DNA of 64,000 nt from Rhodobacteraceae bacterium WFHF2C18 (GTDB lineage Bacteria > Pseudomonadota > Alphaproteobacteria > Rhodobacterales > Rhodobacteraceae), in contig NHTQ01000002.1 in NCBI GenBank assembly GCA_002166865.1, positions 1 through 64,000 on the forward strand, read 5' to 3'. A program made the position numbers and the translations under genes. The notes beneath the pieces are model-generated. The model did no database searches and was not told the DNA's origin. It was given only the letters and a program-made list of their open reading frames with translations. Below, piece after piece: positions 18,059 through 26,641 of the stretch. Position 1 is the stretch's first letter, and each line of letters starts with the position of its first letter.

Positions 18059-18153
18059 CGTTGCGCGGACGACGTGCCTCAGCGCTCCGGACCCTGCACA
18101 TGGACAGGCCTCGCGAACTGGCGTATCCCCGCCTTGACGGAAAGGATGACGGC

Positions 18154-19194
18154 ATGACCAGTCGCAGTCGAAAAGCGTTCGAGATCAACGGAACATGCGT
18201 GGCCCCGGGCACGCGGCAGACGGTCGATGTGCCCGTCAGCATGTTGTCGGATCACACCCCGGTGCACCTGTCGGTGAATGTTGTGCACGGGCGCAAGCGC
18301 GGGCCGGTGCTGTTCGTTTCGGCGGCGATCCACGGCGACGAGGTGATCGGGGTCGAGATCGTCCGCCGGCTTCTCAAGGCGGAGGCGCTGAAGACGATGC
18401 GCGGCACGCTGCTGGCCGTGCCGATCGTGAACAGTTTCGGCTTTCTCACCCATTCGCGCTACCTGCCCGACCGGCGGGATCTCAACCGCTGCTTTCCGGG
18501 CCTGTCGCAGGGCTCGATGGCCTCGCGGCTGGCGCATATCTTCATGACCGAGGTCGTGCAGCGTGCGGATGTGGGCATCGACCTGCACTCTGCGGCGATC
18601 CACCGCACCAACCTGCCCCAGATCCGCCTGTCGCCCGACAACGCGCGTCTGAACGACCTGGGCCGGGCCTTCGGGGCGCCGGTGATGATGACGTCGAAAC
18701 TGCGCGAGGGGTCGCTGCGCATGGCGGCCGAGGAGGCCGGCGTTGACGTGCTGCTGTACGAGGGCGGCGAGGGCATGCGTTTTGACGAACTGGCCGCGCG
18801 GGCGGGGGTGACCGGGATCCTGCGGGTCATGCATCATCTGGGCATGATCGCGAAGAAGCACCTGCCACGGCACCGGGCGCAATCGGTGGAGTGCAGCGGA
18901 TCGAGCTGGTACCGTGCGCCGGTGGGCGGGCTGTTCCGGGGGTTCCTGGCCATCGGCGACGTGGTGTCGCCCGGCACGGTGCTGGGCGCGGTCTCGGACC
19001 CCTTCGGCGAGATCGAGACCGAAGTCGTCGCCGATCACACCGGTATCCTGATCGGGCGCACGAACATGCCGGTGGTCTACGAGGGCGATGCGCTGTTCCA
19101 TGTGGCCGAGACCTCCCGCCCCGATGCGGCGGCCGAGCGGGTGAGTGCCCAGATGGAGGCCGAGCCGCTGTTCGACGAGGACGAGATCATCTGA
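18154..19194 (+). CDS. Succinylglutamate desuccinylase/aspartoacylase-family zinc deacylase
   Basis: This is a 346-residue M14-type zinc carboxypeptidase-like protein of the AstE/AspA group, hydrolysing an N-acyl amino acid or a related amide. The zinc-binding residues are expected in AAIHGDEVIG (His, Glu) and GIDLHSA (His); the NPxA-like stretch is replaced by PDRRDLNRCFPG, which carries the substrate Arg. The C-terminal part (GLFRGFLAIGDVVSPGTVLG) has the biotinyl-like barrel common to the subfamily. ATG 18154 has GGAAAGGA upstream. The actual substrate is unknown; no ast pathway gene is nearby. Confidence 0.85.
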   Translation: MTSRSRKAFEINGTCVAPGTRQTVDVPVSMLSDHTPVHLSVNVVHGRKRGPVLFVSAAIHGDEVIGVEIVRRLLKAEALKTMRGTLLAVPIVNSFGFLTHSRYLPDRRDLNRCFPGLSQGSMASRLAHIFMTEVVQRADVGIDLHSAAIHRTNLPQIRLSPDNARLNDLGRAFGAPVMMTSKLREGSLRMAAEEAGVDVLLYEGGEGMRFDELAARAGVTGILRVMHHLGMIAKKHLPRHRAQSVECSGSSWYRAPVGGLFRGFLAIGDVVSPGTVLGAVSDPFGEIETEVVADHTGILIGRTNMPVVYEGDALFHVAETSRPDAAAERVSAQMEAEPLFDEDEII

Positions 19195-19208
19195 GCCCGC
19201 CCCGGGGC

Positions 19209-19880
19209 TCAGCCCTTGTCGAACCGGCCGCGGTTCGCCGGGGCCCAGAAGATCGACAGCGCGATCACGCTGAAGACGAATTCATAGACCTCCCATTTCC
19301 GGGGCAGGTCGATCACCGCGATCAGAAGGCTGGCGCCGAAGGCGATGCCGGCGTGGCGCAGGCCCGGCAGCGGCACCGCCAGCGTGTCGGTCAGCCGCGC
19401 CAGGACCGGCACCCGCGGGTAGAGCAGCGGCAGCACCACCAGATAGAGCAGCAGGACGACCGTCAGGACCGATCCGAACAGCGTCTTGGCCAGCTGCTGT
19501 TCGCCGACCACCAGGTTGTGCAGGTTCGTTTCGCGCTGATAGTTGTGTTCGCGGAAGAACTCGGTCGTTTCCCAGCCGAACACGCGCTGGCCCCAGGAAA
19601 TCTCCTCGCCCGCGGCGAAGAAGAACAGCAGCGCGTAGAACGCCACCAGCGCCGTCGCCCCGAAGGCCCGGCGCCCGGCAAGGCGGGCGGCCTGCCAGAC
19701 CAGCACGCCCGAGGCGCCCAGCAGGAAGAGCGCCGTGCTCCATTCCACGGGTCCGTCCTCGGCGGCGAAGCCTTCCGCGAAGGGCTGCGCGAAGCCGGTC
19801 AGATAATACAGCACCGAAAAGAAGAGGCTGGCGTAGGCCAGTCCGAAAAGGAGTTGATCGACGGGGCTGAGGCGGGGCAT
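19209..19880 (-). CDS. Conserved polytopic membrane protein (EEISWGQR motif)
   Basis: I do not know a function for this protein of 223 residues. It has about six hydrophobic helices, with the most distinctive sequence in the middle: FFAAGEEISWGQRVFGW, then ETTEFFREHNYQRETNLHN. The charged EEISWGQR and NLHN elements next to membrane helices suggest a polar site within the bilayer, as in intramembrane enzymes or transporters, but this is inference. It converges with the deacylase gene (14 nt) and lies behind rpsU on the same strand, separated from it by a terminator. Confidence 0.75.
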   Translation of the reverse strand: MPRLSPVDQLLFGLAYASLFFSVLYYLTGFAQPFAEGFAAEDGPVEWSTALFLLGASGVLVWQAARLAGRRAFGATALVAFYALLFFFAAGEEISWGQRVFGWETTEFFREHNYQRETNLHNLVVGEQQLAKTLFGSVLTVVLLLYLVVLPLLYPRVPVLARLTDTLAVPLPGLRHAGIAFGASLLIAVIDLPRKWEVYEFVFSVIALSIFWAPANRGRFDKG

Positions 19881-19989
19881 GGGCGCGTCCTGTCACTGGG
19901 ATTTCAGGATGTGGCGGTACCCTAGGCGCCGACGGGAGGCAAGCCCGCAGGGACGGCGGCAGCGACAGGTCGCGGGCCGGTCTGCCCCG

Positions 19990-20025
19990 GAAACGACAAA
20001 CCCCCGAAGCGTGTCGCCCGGGGGT
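19990..20025 (-). terminator. Probable terminator of rpsU
   Basis: Reading the minus strand after rpsU, an ACCCCCG ... CGGGGGT stem (20025-20019 with 20006-20000) with a 12-nt loop is followed by TTTGTCGTTT. It separates rpsU from the membrane protein gene downstream. Confidence 0.7.
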
Positions 20026-20060
20026 CGTCCGATTTCAGTGTTCCAAGCTGCGGCGCAGAC

Positions 20061-20267
20061 TCAGAGAAGGCCTTCGCGCTGCGCTTTCTTGCGCGCGAGC
20101 TTGCGGGCCCGGCGGATCGCCTCGGCCTTTTCGCGCGCCTTCTTTTCGGACGGTTTCTCGAAATGCTGCTTGAGCTTCATTTCGCGGAAAACGCCCTCGC
20201 GCTGCAGCTTCTTCTTCAGGGCACGAAGCGCCTGATCGACATTGTTGTCGCGAACACTAACCTGCAT
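20061..20267 (-). CDS. rpsU: 30S ribosomal protein S21
   Basis: S21 is a small, very basic protein of the 30S platform near the 3' end of 16S rRNA, needed for initiation. The 68-residue sequence ([22 protein letters not shown] ... then a lysine/arginine-rich helix) is the normal alphaproteobacterial form. A strong GGAAGGTGGTG ribosome site lies just before the ATG. It is divergent from the COQ9 gene, with about 110 bp that must hold both promoters. Confidence 0.97.
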   Translation of the reverse strand: MQVSVRDNNVDQALRALKKKLQREGVFREMKLKQHFEKPSEKKAREKAEAIRRARKLARKKAQREGLL

Positions 20268-20376
20268 ATGGTGTCACCACCTTCCTAAGTTAAAGTTGCA
20301 TGTCTGTGCAGGAACCGGTGATATAGCAAGGCGTTCGCCCGTTGTCCAGACCGGCGGACCGGAAAGGAGAGCCGCA

Positions 20377-21069
20377 ATGACCGAGACCGACGTCAAGGAC
20401 GCCCTTCTGCAAGCGGCCAAGGCCCATGTGCCCTTCGACGGCTGGAGCGAGGCGGCCTTCCGGGCCGCGATGCAGGATGCCGGGATCGACCCGGGCCTTG
20501 CCAAGGCCGCCTGCCCCCGGGGGGCGGTGGATCTGGCGCTGGCCTACCACGAGGAGGGCGACCATGCCATGCTGGCGCGCATCGAGACCGAGCACATGGA
20601 AGACATGCGGATGCGCGACAAGATCGCGGCCGCCATCCGCTACCGGCTGGAAGCCGTCGATGACAAGGAGCTCGTGCGCCGCGGCGTGACCCTGTTTTCG
20701 CTGCCGCAGCATGCCGCCGACGGGGCGCGCGCGGTCTGGACGACCTGTGACCGGATCTGGACGGCCCTGGGCGACACGGCCGACGATTACAACTGGTACA
20801 CCAAGCGCGCCACGCTGGCCGGGGTCTACAGCGCCACGGTGCTTTACTGGCTGGGCGATGACAGCCCGGGCTACCGGGCGACCTGGGACTTCCTGGACCG
20901 GCGCATCGACGAGGTGATGCGATTCGAGAAACTCAAGGCCCGGGCGCAGGACGCGCCGGTGATCGGCACCCTGATGGCCGGGCCGCTGAAGGTGCTGCGC
21001 CAGGTCCGCCCGCCCACCGGGCGCCGCCAGCAGACGGGCATGCCGGGGCGCTGGCAGGACGGTCGATAG
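20377..21069 (+). CDS. COQ9 family protein (ubiquinone biosynthesis accessory)
   Basis: COQ9 proteins are TetR-fold lipid-binding factors that support the COQ7/UbiF-type hydroxylation in ubiquinone synthesis. The 230-residue protein has the family hallmarks: ALLQAAKAHVPFDGWSEAAFRAA at the N-terminus, the RMRDKIAAAIRYRLE stretch and WYTKRATLAGVYSATVLYWL, followed by FLDRRIDEVMRFEK. ATG 20377 follows GGAAAGGAGAG. It leads a plus-strand run of four closely spaced genes (10 nt to the next), so operon membership with a quinone oxidoreductase is likely. Confidence 0.9.
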   Translation: MTETDVKDALLQAAKAHVPFDGWSEAAFRAAMQDAGIDPGLAKAACPRGAVDLALAYHEEGDHAMLARIETEHMEDMRMRDKIAAAIRYRLEAVDDKELVRRGVTLFSLPQHAADGARAVWTTCDRIWTALGDTADDYNWYTKRATLAGVYSATVLYWLGDDSPGYRATWDFLDRRIDEVMRFEKLKARAQDAPVIGTLMAGPLKVLRQVRPPTGRRQQTGMPGRWQDGR

Positions 21070-21079
21070 GAGCAACGCG

Positions 21080-22063
21080 ATGGCCGAGACGATGAACGCC
21101 GTGGAGATCACCGAGCCCGGCGGCCCCGAGGTTCTGGCGCCGACCACCCGCCCCCGGCCCGAGCCCCGCGCCGGCGAGGTCGTGATCCGGCTGGCCTATG
21201 CCGGGGTCAACCGTCCCGACGCGCTTCAGCGGGCCGGGGCCTATGATCCGCCCCCCACTGCCAGCGACCTGCCGGGCCTGGAGGGCGCGGGCGAGGTCGT
21301 GGCGCTTGGCGAGGGCGTCACCGGGGTCAGGCGCGGCGATCCGGTCTGCGCGCTGCTGCCCGGGGGGGGTTACGCCGAATACGTGGCCACCCCGGCCGCG
21401 CATTGCCTGCCCGTGCCGCAAGGGATGGCGCTGCGCGAGGCGGCCTGCCTGCCCGAGACCTTCTTCACCGTCTGGTCGAACGTTTTCATGCGCGGCGGGC
21501 TGGTGGCGGGCGAGCGGTTCCTGGTGCACGGGGGATCCTCGGGCATCGGGACCACGGCGATCCAACTGGCCCGGGCCTTCGGCGCGCGGGTCTTCACCAC
21601 CGCCGGGTCCGAGGAGAAATGCGCGACATGCGCCGATCTGGGCGCGGAACGCGCGATCAACTACAGGACCGAGGATTTCGTCTCGGTGCTGCGGGCCGAG
21701 GGCGGGGCCCACCTGATCCTGGACATGGTGGGCGGCGACTACATCCCGCGCAACGTCAAGTCGCTGACCGAGGAAGGCCGGCTGGTGATGATTGCCTTCC
21801 TGCAGGGGCCCAAGGCGGAACTGAACTTCGCGCAGGTGATGGTGCGGCGGCTGACGCTCACCGGCGCGACCCTGCGGCCGCAGAGCGATCTGGCCAAGGC
21901 GCGCATCGCCGAGGCTCTGCACGAACATGTCTGGCCGCTGCTGGACGCGGGCCGCGTGGGGCCGGTCATGGATTCCGAGTTCGATCTGGCCGAGGCCGCG
22001 CAGGCTCATGCACGCATGGAAAGCAGCGCGCATATCGGCAAGATCGTGTTGAAGGTGGCCTAG
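21080..22063 (+). CDS. NAD(P)H-quinone oxidoreductase (PIG3/zeta-crystallin-like MDR)
   Basis: This is a 327-residue zinc-free medium-chain reductase. The GroES-like half has VIRLAYAGVNRPDALQRAG, the family hallmark of the PIG3-type quinone reductases, and the Rossmann half has VHGGSSGIGTTAIQLAR for NADPH. It reduces quinones or other activated alkenes. It lies 10 nt behind the COQ9 gene and 4 nt before the sialidase-like gene. The link to ubiquinone is suggested by context only. Confidence 0.9.
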   Translation: MAETMNAVEITEPGGPEVLAPTTRPRPEPRAGEVVIRLAYAGVNRPDALQRAGAYDPPPTASDLPGLEGAGEVVALGEGVTGVRRGDPVCALLPGGGYAEYVATPAAHCLPVPQGMALREAACLPETFFTVWSNVFMRGGLVAGERFLVHGGSSGIGTTAIQLARAFGARVFTTAGSEEKCATCADLGAERAINYRTEDFVSVLRAEGGAHLILDMVGGDYIPRNVKSLTEEGRLVMIAFLQGPKAELNFAQVMVRRLTLTGATLRPQSDLAKARIAEALHEHVWPLLDAGRVGPVMDSEFDLAEAAQAHARMESSAHIGKIVLKVA

Positions 22064-22067
22064 GGCC

Positions 22068-23192
22068 GTGGGGGCGGCTCAACTGGCGATCCTGGGGCTT
22101 GTCCTGCTCAGCCTCGGGCTGAGCGGGTACGCGTTGTGGCGCGACGAGCCGCCGGCGTGGCGCTTCGCGGTGCCCGAGGCCGTCGCGGCGCGGGGCGCGC
22201 CGCGGCTGGAGAAGGTTTTCGACTACCGTCCAACGACAGGGCAGGCGCATTCCCCGGCGATCCTGATGCACGAGGCGGGATTCTCGCTGGCCTGGTTCGA
22301 GGGATCGCAGGAGGCGCAGGCGGACGTGGACATCCACGCCGCCCGTTTCACGCGCGGTGGCGGGGGCTGGCGCCATGACCAGCCCGCGCCGCTGGTCACC
22401 CGCGGGAACCTGGGCGCGGCGATGGTGCCGCGGCAGCTGGTCGTGACCCTGGGCAACACGGTGGAAAACGAAGCCGCGCAGGCGGGGCTGTTCGCGACCG
22501 TGGTCTCGCTGGGGGGCTGGGCCATGGCCTCGGTCGCCGATGTGCGGCTGGACGGAGGCGGGCCCGTCCGGGCGCGGAAGCTGAACCTGTCGCCCTTCCT
22601 CAACCGGTCGCATCTGGTGAAGTCCCCGATGGTGGACTACGCCGACGGCAGCCGGGCGCTGCCCGCCTATTTCGAGATGGGCGCGATGCATGGCGTGCTG
22701 GTGCGATTCGGGCCCCGGGGCCGGGTGCGCGATGCGCGGCGGATGCTGGGGCAGGCGGCGCTCAAACCCATCCAGCCGATGGTGGTGCCGCTGGACGCGC
22801 AGCGCGCGGTCGCCTTCCTGCGCGATTTCGGGGATAGCGGAAAGCTTCTGGTCAGCCGCACCGCCGACGGCGGGCAGAGCTGGTCGCGGGCCGTGGCCAC
22901 GGATGTCGCGCATCCCTCCGCCCCGGTGGCGGCCCTGCCGCTGGGAGAGGGGCGCATCCTGATGGCGATGAACCGGCTGCCCGGCAGCGGCGAGGGCCTG
23001 CACCTGGCGGTTTCGGCGGATGAGGGCGAAAGCTGGCGCCGCCTTGTCACGCTGGAAGACGATGGCGGCGCGGCGCGTTACCCGATGCTGCGGCGACTGC
23101 CACGGGGCGAGATCCTGCTGAGCTATTCCACGGACAACAAGCGCGGCATCCGCGCCTGGGTGTTCAACGATGCCTGGGTGGCGGCGCAATGA
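22068..23192 (+). CDS. Membrane-anchored sialidase-fold (BNR/Asp-box) protein
   Basis: This 374-residue protein begins with a single N-terminal hydrophobic helix (about residues 3-22) and continues as a beta-propeller of the sialidase/neuraminidase superfamily. Asp-box repeats are visible in SRTADGGQSWSRA and AVSADEGESWRRL. The catalytic Arg triad, Tyr and Glu of true sialidases cannot be assigned with confidence, so enzymatic activity is not claimed. GTG at 22068 is used. The stop overlaps the ATG of the next gene, a small membrane protein, which points to a functional pair, possibly in surface polysaccharide handling. Confidence 0.78.
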   Translation: MGAAQLAILGLVLLSLGLSGYALWRDEPPAWRFAVPEAVAARGAPRLEKVFDYRPTTGQAHSPAILMHEAGFSLAWFEGSQEAQADVDIHAARFTRGGGGWRHDQPAPLVTRGNLGAAMVPRQLVVTLGNTVENEAAQAGLFATVVSLGGWAMASVADVRLDGGGPVRARKLNLSPFLNRSHLVKSPMVDYADGSRALPAYFEMGAMHGVLVRFGPRGRVRDARRMLGQAALKPIQPMVVPLDAQRAVAFLRDFGDSGKLLVSRTADGGQSWSRAVATDVAHPSAPVAALPLGEGRILMAMNRLPGSGEGLHLAVSADEGESWRRLVTLEDDGGAARYPMLRRLPRGEILLSYSTDNKRGIRAWVFNDAWVAAQ

Positions 23193-23743
23193 CGGGGGTG
23201 CTGGCCTGGGGCTCGGTCGCGATCGTGCTGGCCTGGACGGTCTTTGCCCTGGCCGGGCTGGGCCTGCCGGCGCCGACGGCCGCGGCCCTGGGCGCGGTGG
23301 CGGGGTTCGCGGCCGTGGTGCTGGCCCGCGATACCCTGGTGCTGCGCGGGGTGGTGGCGGTGCTGGCGCCCCTTGGCGTGATGCTGCCGGCCCTGGCCCT
23401 GCGCCATGCTGGGGCCCGGCTGGGCGTGCCGGTGCAGCCCTTCGCGACGGCGGAACTGGCGGTTTTCCTGGTGGCCCATGTCGGATTCCTTGCCGCCGCC
23501 TTCGGGGTGCTGCCGATCAACCTATACCGGCTGGGCTATGCGCCCGGCGCGGTCGCGGTGATGGTGCTGGCGATCTGCGCCTACGGGGCCTGGCGGGGCA
23601 ACCTTTTCCTGCCGTTCGTGGCGGTGGCCGGGCAGGCGGCCTGGGTCGCCGGGTGGGGCAGCAGCAACTGGTTCGATCATGTCCTGCACGCGCTGCTGGT
23701 GCCCGTCGTGGTGGTCGTCTTGCTTGGGCGGCTGGTCTGGTAG
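23189..23743 (+). CDS. Small polytopic membrane protein, partner of sialidase-like protein
   Basis: I do not recognise a family. The 184 residues are almost all hydrophobic, forming about six helices (for example GVLAWGSVAIVLAWTVFALAG and VAVMVLAICAYGAWRG). The ATG overlaps the stop of the sialidase-fold gene (ATGA), so translation is coupled and the two products probably work together. It converges with the RNase T2 gene after 4 nt. Confidence 0.7.
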   Translation: MTGVLAWGSVAIVLAWTVFALAGLGLPAPTAAALGAVAGFAAVVLARDTLVLRGVVAVLAPLGVMLPALALRHAGARLGVPVQPFATAELAVFLVAHVGFLAAAFGVLPINLYRLGYAPGAVAVMVLAICAYGAWRGNLFLPFVAVAGQAAWVAGWGSSNWFDHVLHALLVPVVVVVLLGRLVW

Positions 23744-23747
23744 GGGC

Positions 23748-24404
23748 CTATCGCACCGGGGCGAGAAGCGCGTCCTGCAACGCGCAGTCCCGCGCGACGT
23801 CGGGCCCGCAGGGGCGGGGCGCCAGGTCTTTCGTCAGGCACAGCCGCGCCTCCTGTATGCGGCCCCGCCGGCAGGTGGTGGTCAGCATCGCGGCCTGCCA
23901 GCCGGGGTTGGCGCGCAGGAAGGCGGCCTCGACCACCGCGGCGGGCAGGGTCACGGGGCTGTCGAGCTTGCGCAGGACGGCCGGCCGGACCACGGCCGCG
24001 TAGGCGCGGCGCGAGAGGTCGAAATAGGCCCGCGCCGAAAGACCCGAGCAGGTGCCGTGCTTTCGCCACTGATGCCGGGCCAGCGTGGTGCTGCCCATGA
24101 TGTCGGCCATGCCCCGGACCATCGCGCGGGACGGGGCCCGGTGCGGGGTGTCGCAGTAGGCCGGCCAGCCGCGCCTGTGCTGCGGCCAGAGGCCGTGCAG
24201 CACCCAGCCGTGTCCGGCGCCGGGCGCGCACTGCGCGGCGCCCCGCGACCGCCCTTCGAGCGCGCACCATGTCGGGGACCAGCTGAGGCTGAGCACGTAA
24301 TAGGCGAAATCGCCCGCGCGGTCCGCCGCGGCCGGCCGCGGCGCGAACAGCATCAGGCCAAGGGCGAGGATCAGCGGTAGCGCGCGCATTCTTGGGGCTT
24401 TCAT
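23748..24404 (-). CDS. Secreted ribonuclease T2 family protein (Glu to Gln in CAS II)
   Basis: RNase T2 enzymes cleave RNA through 2',3'-cyclic phosphates in the periplasm or outside. The 218-residue protein has a signal peptide (MRALPLILALGLMLFAPRPAAA; ATG at 24404 or 24389). The first catalytic segment is WVLHGLWPQ (His70). The second reads HQWRKHGTC, where the family consensus is HEWxKHGxC: the Glu that helps polarise the phosphate is a Gln here. Several Cys pairs fit the family disulphides. Activity may be altered or the Gln may be a lineage trait; the family call itself is firm. Confidence 0.87.
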   Translation of the reverse strand: MKAPRMRALPLILALGLMLFAPRPAAADRAGDFAYYVLSLSWSPTWCALEGRSRGAAQCAPGAGHGWVLHGLWPQHRRGWPAYCDTPHRAPSRAMVRGMADIMGSTTLARHQWRKHGTCSGLSARAYFDLSRRAYAAVVRPAVLRKLDSPVTLPAAVVEAAFLRANPGWQAAMLTTTCRRGRIQEARLCLTKDLAPRPCGPDVARDCALQDALLAPVR

Positions 24405-24524
24405 TTTCCGGACGTGGCCACTATATACGCCGCGAGTTCCCCGACAATGGACCCCGTTTCGGACCTCGACCGGAACAGCCGATTCAGGCGACGGGAAAGA
24501 TATGCGTTAAGGAGACCGGGACAA

Positions 24525-25292
24525 ATGGCAAAACCGATCATGGCCAAGGCCACCGCCGTCTGGCTGGTGGACAACACCACGATCAGCTTCAAGCAGATCG
24601 CCGATTTCTGCGGGCTGCACGAGCTGGAAGTGCAGGGCATCGCCGACGGCGACGTGGCCGCGGGCGTGAAGGGGTTCGACCCCGTGGCCAACAACCAGCT
24701 TACGCAGGAGGAGATCGACAGGGCCGAGGCCGATCCGCTGCACAAGCTCAAGCTCAAGCACAACCCCGCCGCCGTCGGCGAGGAGAAGCGGCGCGGTCCG
24801 CGCTACACGCCGCTGAGCAAGCGGCAGGACCGCCCCAATGCGATCCTGTGGCTGGTGAAGTTCCACCCCGAACTGGCCGATTCCCAGATCGCCAAGCTGG
24901 TGGGCACGACCAAGCCGACGATCCAGTCGGTGCGCAACCGCACGCACTGGAACATCTCGAACATGCAGCCGGTCGATCCGGTGGCGCTGGGCCTGTGCAA
25001 GCAGACCGAACTGGATGCCGCCGTGCAGAAGGCCGCGGCCAAGCGGGCCCAGGAAGGCGAGGCCATGGGCGACGACGAGCGCCGCAAGCTGCTGGACACC
25101 GAGCAGAGCCTGGAGGCCGAGGCCGAGCCGAAGATCCCCAGCGCCATCGAGGGGCTGGAAACCTTCAGCCTGGGCGGCGAGGAACCGGAAACGTCCCGGC
25201 CCGATCCCGAGGAGGTCGACGCCGACAGCTTCTTCAACCTGCCGGACGACAGCGACGAGGACGACGAAGAAGACGAGACCTCGCGCGGCTGA
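24525..25292 (+). CDS. trcR: Cell cycle transcriptional regulator TrcR (DUF1013)
   Basis: TrcR is a conserved alphaproteobacterial DNA-binding protein linked in Caulobacter to the CtrA/cell-cycle network and seen to associate with RNA polymerase. The 255-residue product has the DUF1013 N-terminus (AVWLVDNTTISFKQIADFCGLH), a second helix-turn-helix (IAKLVGTTKPTIQSVRNRTHW), and an acidic Asp/Glu-rich tail. ATG 24525 is preceded by TAAGGAGACC. The RNase T2 gene is divergent. No adjacent cell-cycle gene supports function beyond the family. Confidence 0.9.
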   Translation: MAKPIMAKATAVWLVDNTTISFKQIADFCGLHELEVQGIADGDVAAGVKGFDPVANNQLTQEEIDRAEADPLHKLKLKHNPAAVGEEKRRGPRYTPLSKRQDRPNAILWLVKFHPELADSQIAKLVGTTKPTIQSVRNRTHWNISNMQPVDPVALGLCKQTELDAAVQKAAAKRAQEGEAMGDDERRKLLDTEQSLEAEAEPKIPSAIEGLETFSLGGEEPETSRPDPEEVDADSFFNLPDDSDEDDEEDETSRG

Positions 25293-25416
25293 CACCCCGG
25301 GCCCGCGCGGCGTTTGCCTCGCGGCGGCTTCGCTTGGCCCCGCCTGCCCCGCCGTGGAACCGCCGGCCGCGCTGCTGCGTTACCAAAGGGTGCACAGGCA
25401 ACATGCGGGGGGCGTC

Positions 25417-26598
25417 TTGCAGCAACAGACACGCCTGGCGCTGACGGGTTTTCTGTCCACGAGCGTCACCTACGGGCCGGCCCGCATGGGGTTCGGCCTG
25501 TTCCTGCCGCAGTTCCGCGAAAGCTTTGCGCTGTCGTCCGAGACCGCCGGGCTGATCGCCAGCGGCGCGTTCTTCGCCTTCGTTCTGACGGTCGTCCTTG
25601 CGGGGGCGATGACCGCGCGAACCGGCCCGCGCGCGCCGGTGGTTCTGGCGGCCATGCTGGCCGTGGCCGGCATGGCGCTGGTGGCGGGAGCGCAGAGCAC
25701 GGGCATGCTGGCCGCCGGTGTCGTTCTGGCCGGATCCAGTGCCGGGCTTTCCTGGTCGCCCTTCAACAACGCCAGCAACCGGCTGGTGCCCGCGCCCGCG
25801 CGGCCCGGCGTTCTGTCGACGGTCAGCACCGGTACCACCGTGGGCGTGGCGCTGGCAGGCGCGCTTGCCCTGGCGGCGGCCTTTACCGGGGTGGGCTGGC
25901 GGGCGGTCTGGGCGCTTTTCGCCGGGGTCGGCGTGGCGGCCGGCCTTGTGGCGGCATCGGCCCTGCGCCCCCTGGCGGGCGGGGACGGTTTCGGTGCACA
26001 GGGCCGCGACATCCGTGCGCTGCTCAGCCGGGACATGCTGCCGCTATGCCTTGCGGCGGGGGCCTTCGGCATGACGGCGGCGATCTATATCTCCTTCGCC
26101 GCCGACTGGGTGGTGCGGTCGGGCAAGATGGCCGTGCTGCCGCCCGATGCGGTGGGCCCGGTCCTGTTCATGGCCTATGGTCTTTTCGGCCTGACGGGGC
26201 TGTTCACCGGGGCGTTGGAGCGGCGTCTGGGCCTTGTGCTGCTGCTGCGGGTGATCTTTCTGTGCGCTGCCGTTTCGTTGGCGCTTGTGGCGCTCGTGCC
26301 CGGGATCCTGGCGGCGGTCATCGTCTCGGCGGGGTTGCAGGGTATCTGCGTCATGACGATCAGCGCGGTGCTGTCGTTCTGGAGCGCGCGGCTGTTCCCC
26401 GCGATGCCGGCCTGGAGCTTCACCGCGGCCCTGCTGGCCGTGGCCACGGGATCGGTCGTGGGGCCGGCCGCCGCCGGCATCGTGATGACGCGGGTCGGCA
26501 CGCCCGAAAGCTTTCTGGCGGCTGCCGCTCTGGCCCTGATCTCGGCCGCAGTGCTGCGGTCGCGCCGGATCCGCACGGCACCGGCGGACCCGGCGTGA
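25417..26598 (+). CDS. MFS transporter (YbfB-like)
   Basis: This is a major facilitator transporter with about twelve helices, around 393 residues. The start is uncertain: TTG 25417 has GGGGGG four bases upstream and puts the first helix (LALTGFLSTSVTYGPARMGFGLF) right at the N-terminus; a GTG at 25390 would add nine residues. The opening GFGLFLPQF and internal SWSPFNNASNRLVP stretch resemble the YbfB/sugar-drug group. Substrate unknown. It is convergent with recR. Confidence 0.83.
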   Translation: MQQQTRLALTGFLSTSVTYGPARMGFGLFLPQFRESFALSSETAGLIASGAFFAFVLTVVLAGAMTARTGPRAPVVLAAMLAVAGMALVAGAQSTGMLAAGVVLAGSSAGLSWSPFNNASNRLVPAPARPGVLSTVSTGTTVGVALAGALALAAAFTGVGWRAVWALFAGVGVAAGLVAASALRPLAGGDGFGAQGRDIRALLSRDMLPLCLAAGAFGMTAAIYISFAADWVVRSGKMAVLPPDAVGPVLFMAYGLFGLTGLFTGALERRLGLVLLLRVIFLCAAVSLALVALVPGILAAVIVSAGLQGICVMTISAVLSFWSARLFPAMPAWSFTAALLAVATGSVVGPAAAGIVMTRVGTPESFLAAAALALISAAVLRSRRIRTAPADPA

Positions 26599-26641
26599 TG
26601 CAGCGCCGCGGGCCTGCGCCCTGTCCGCCCGACCTGCGGGC

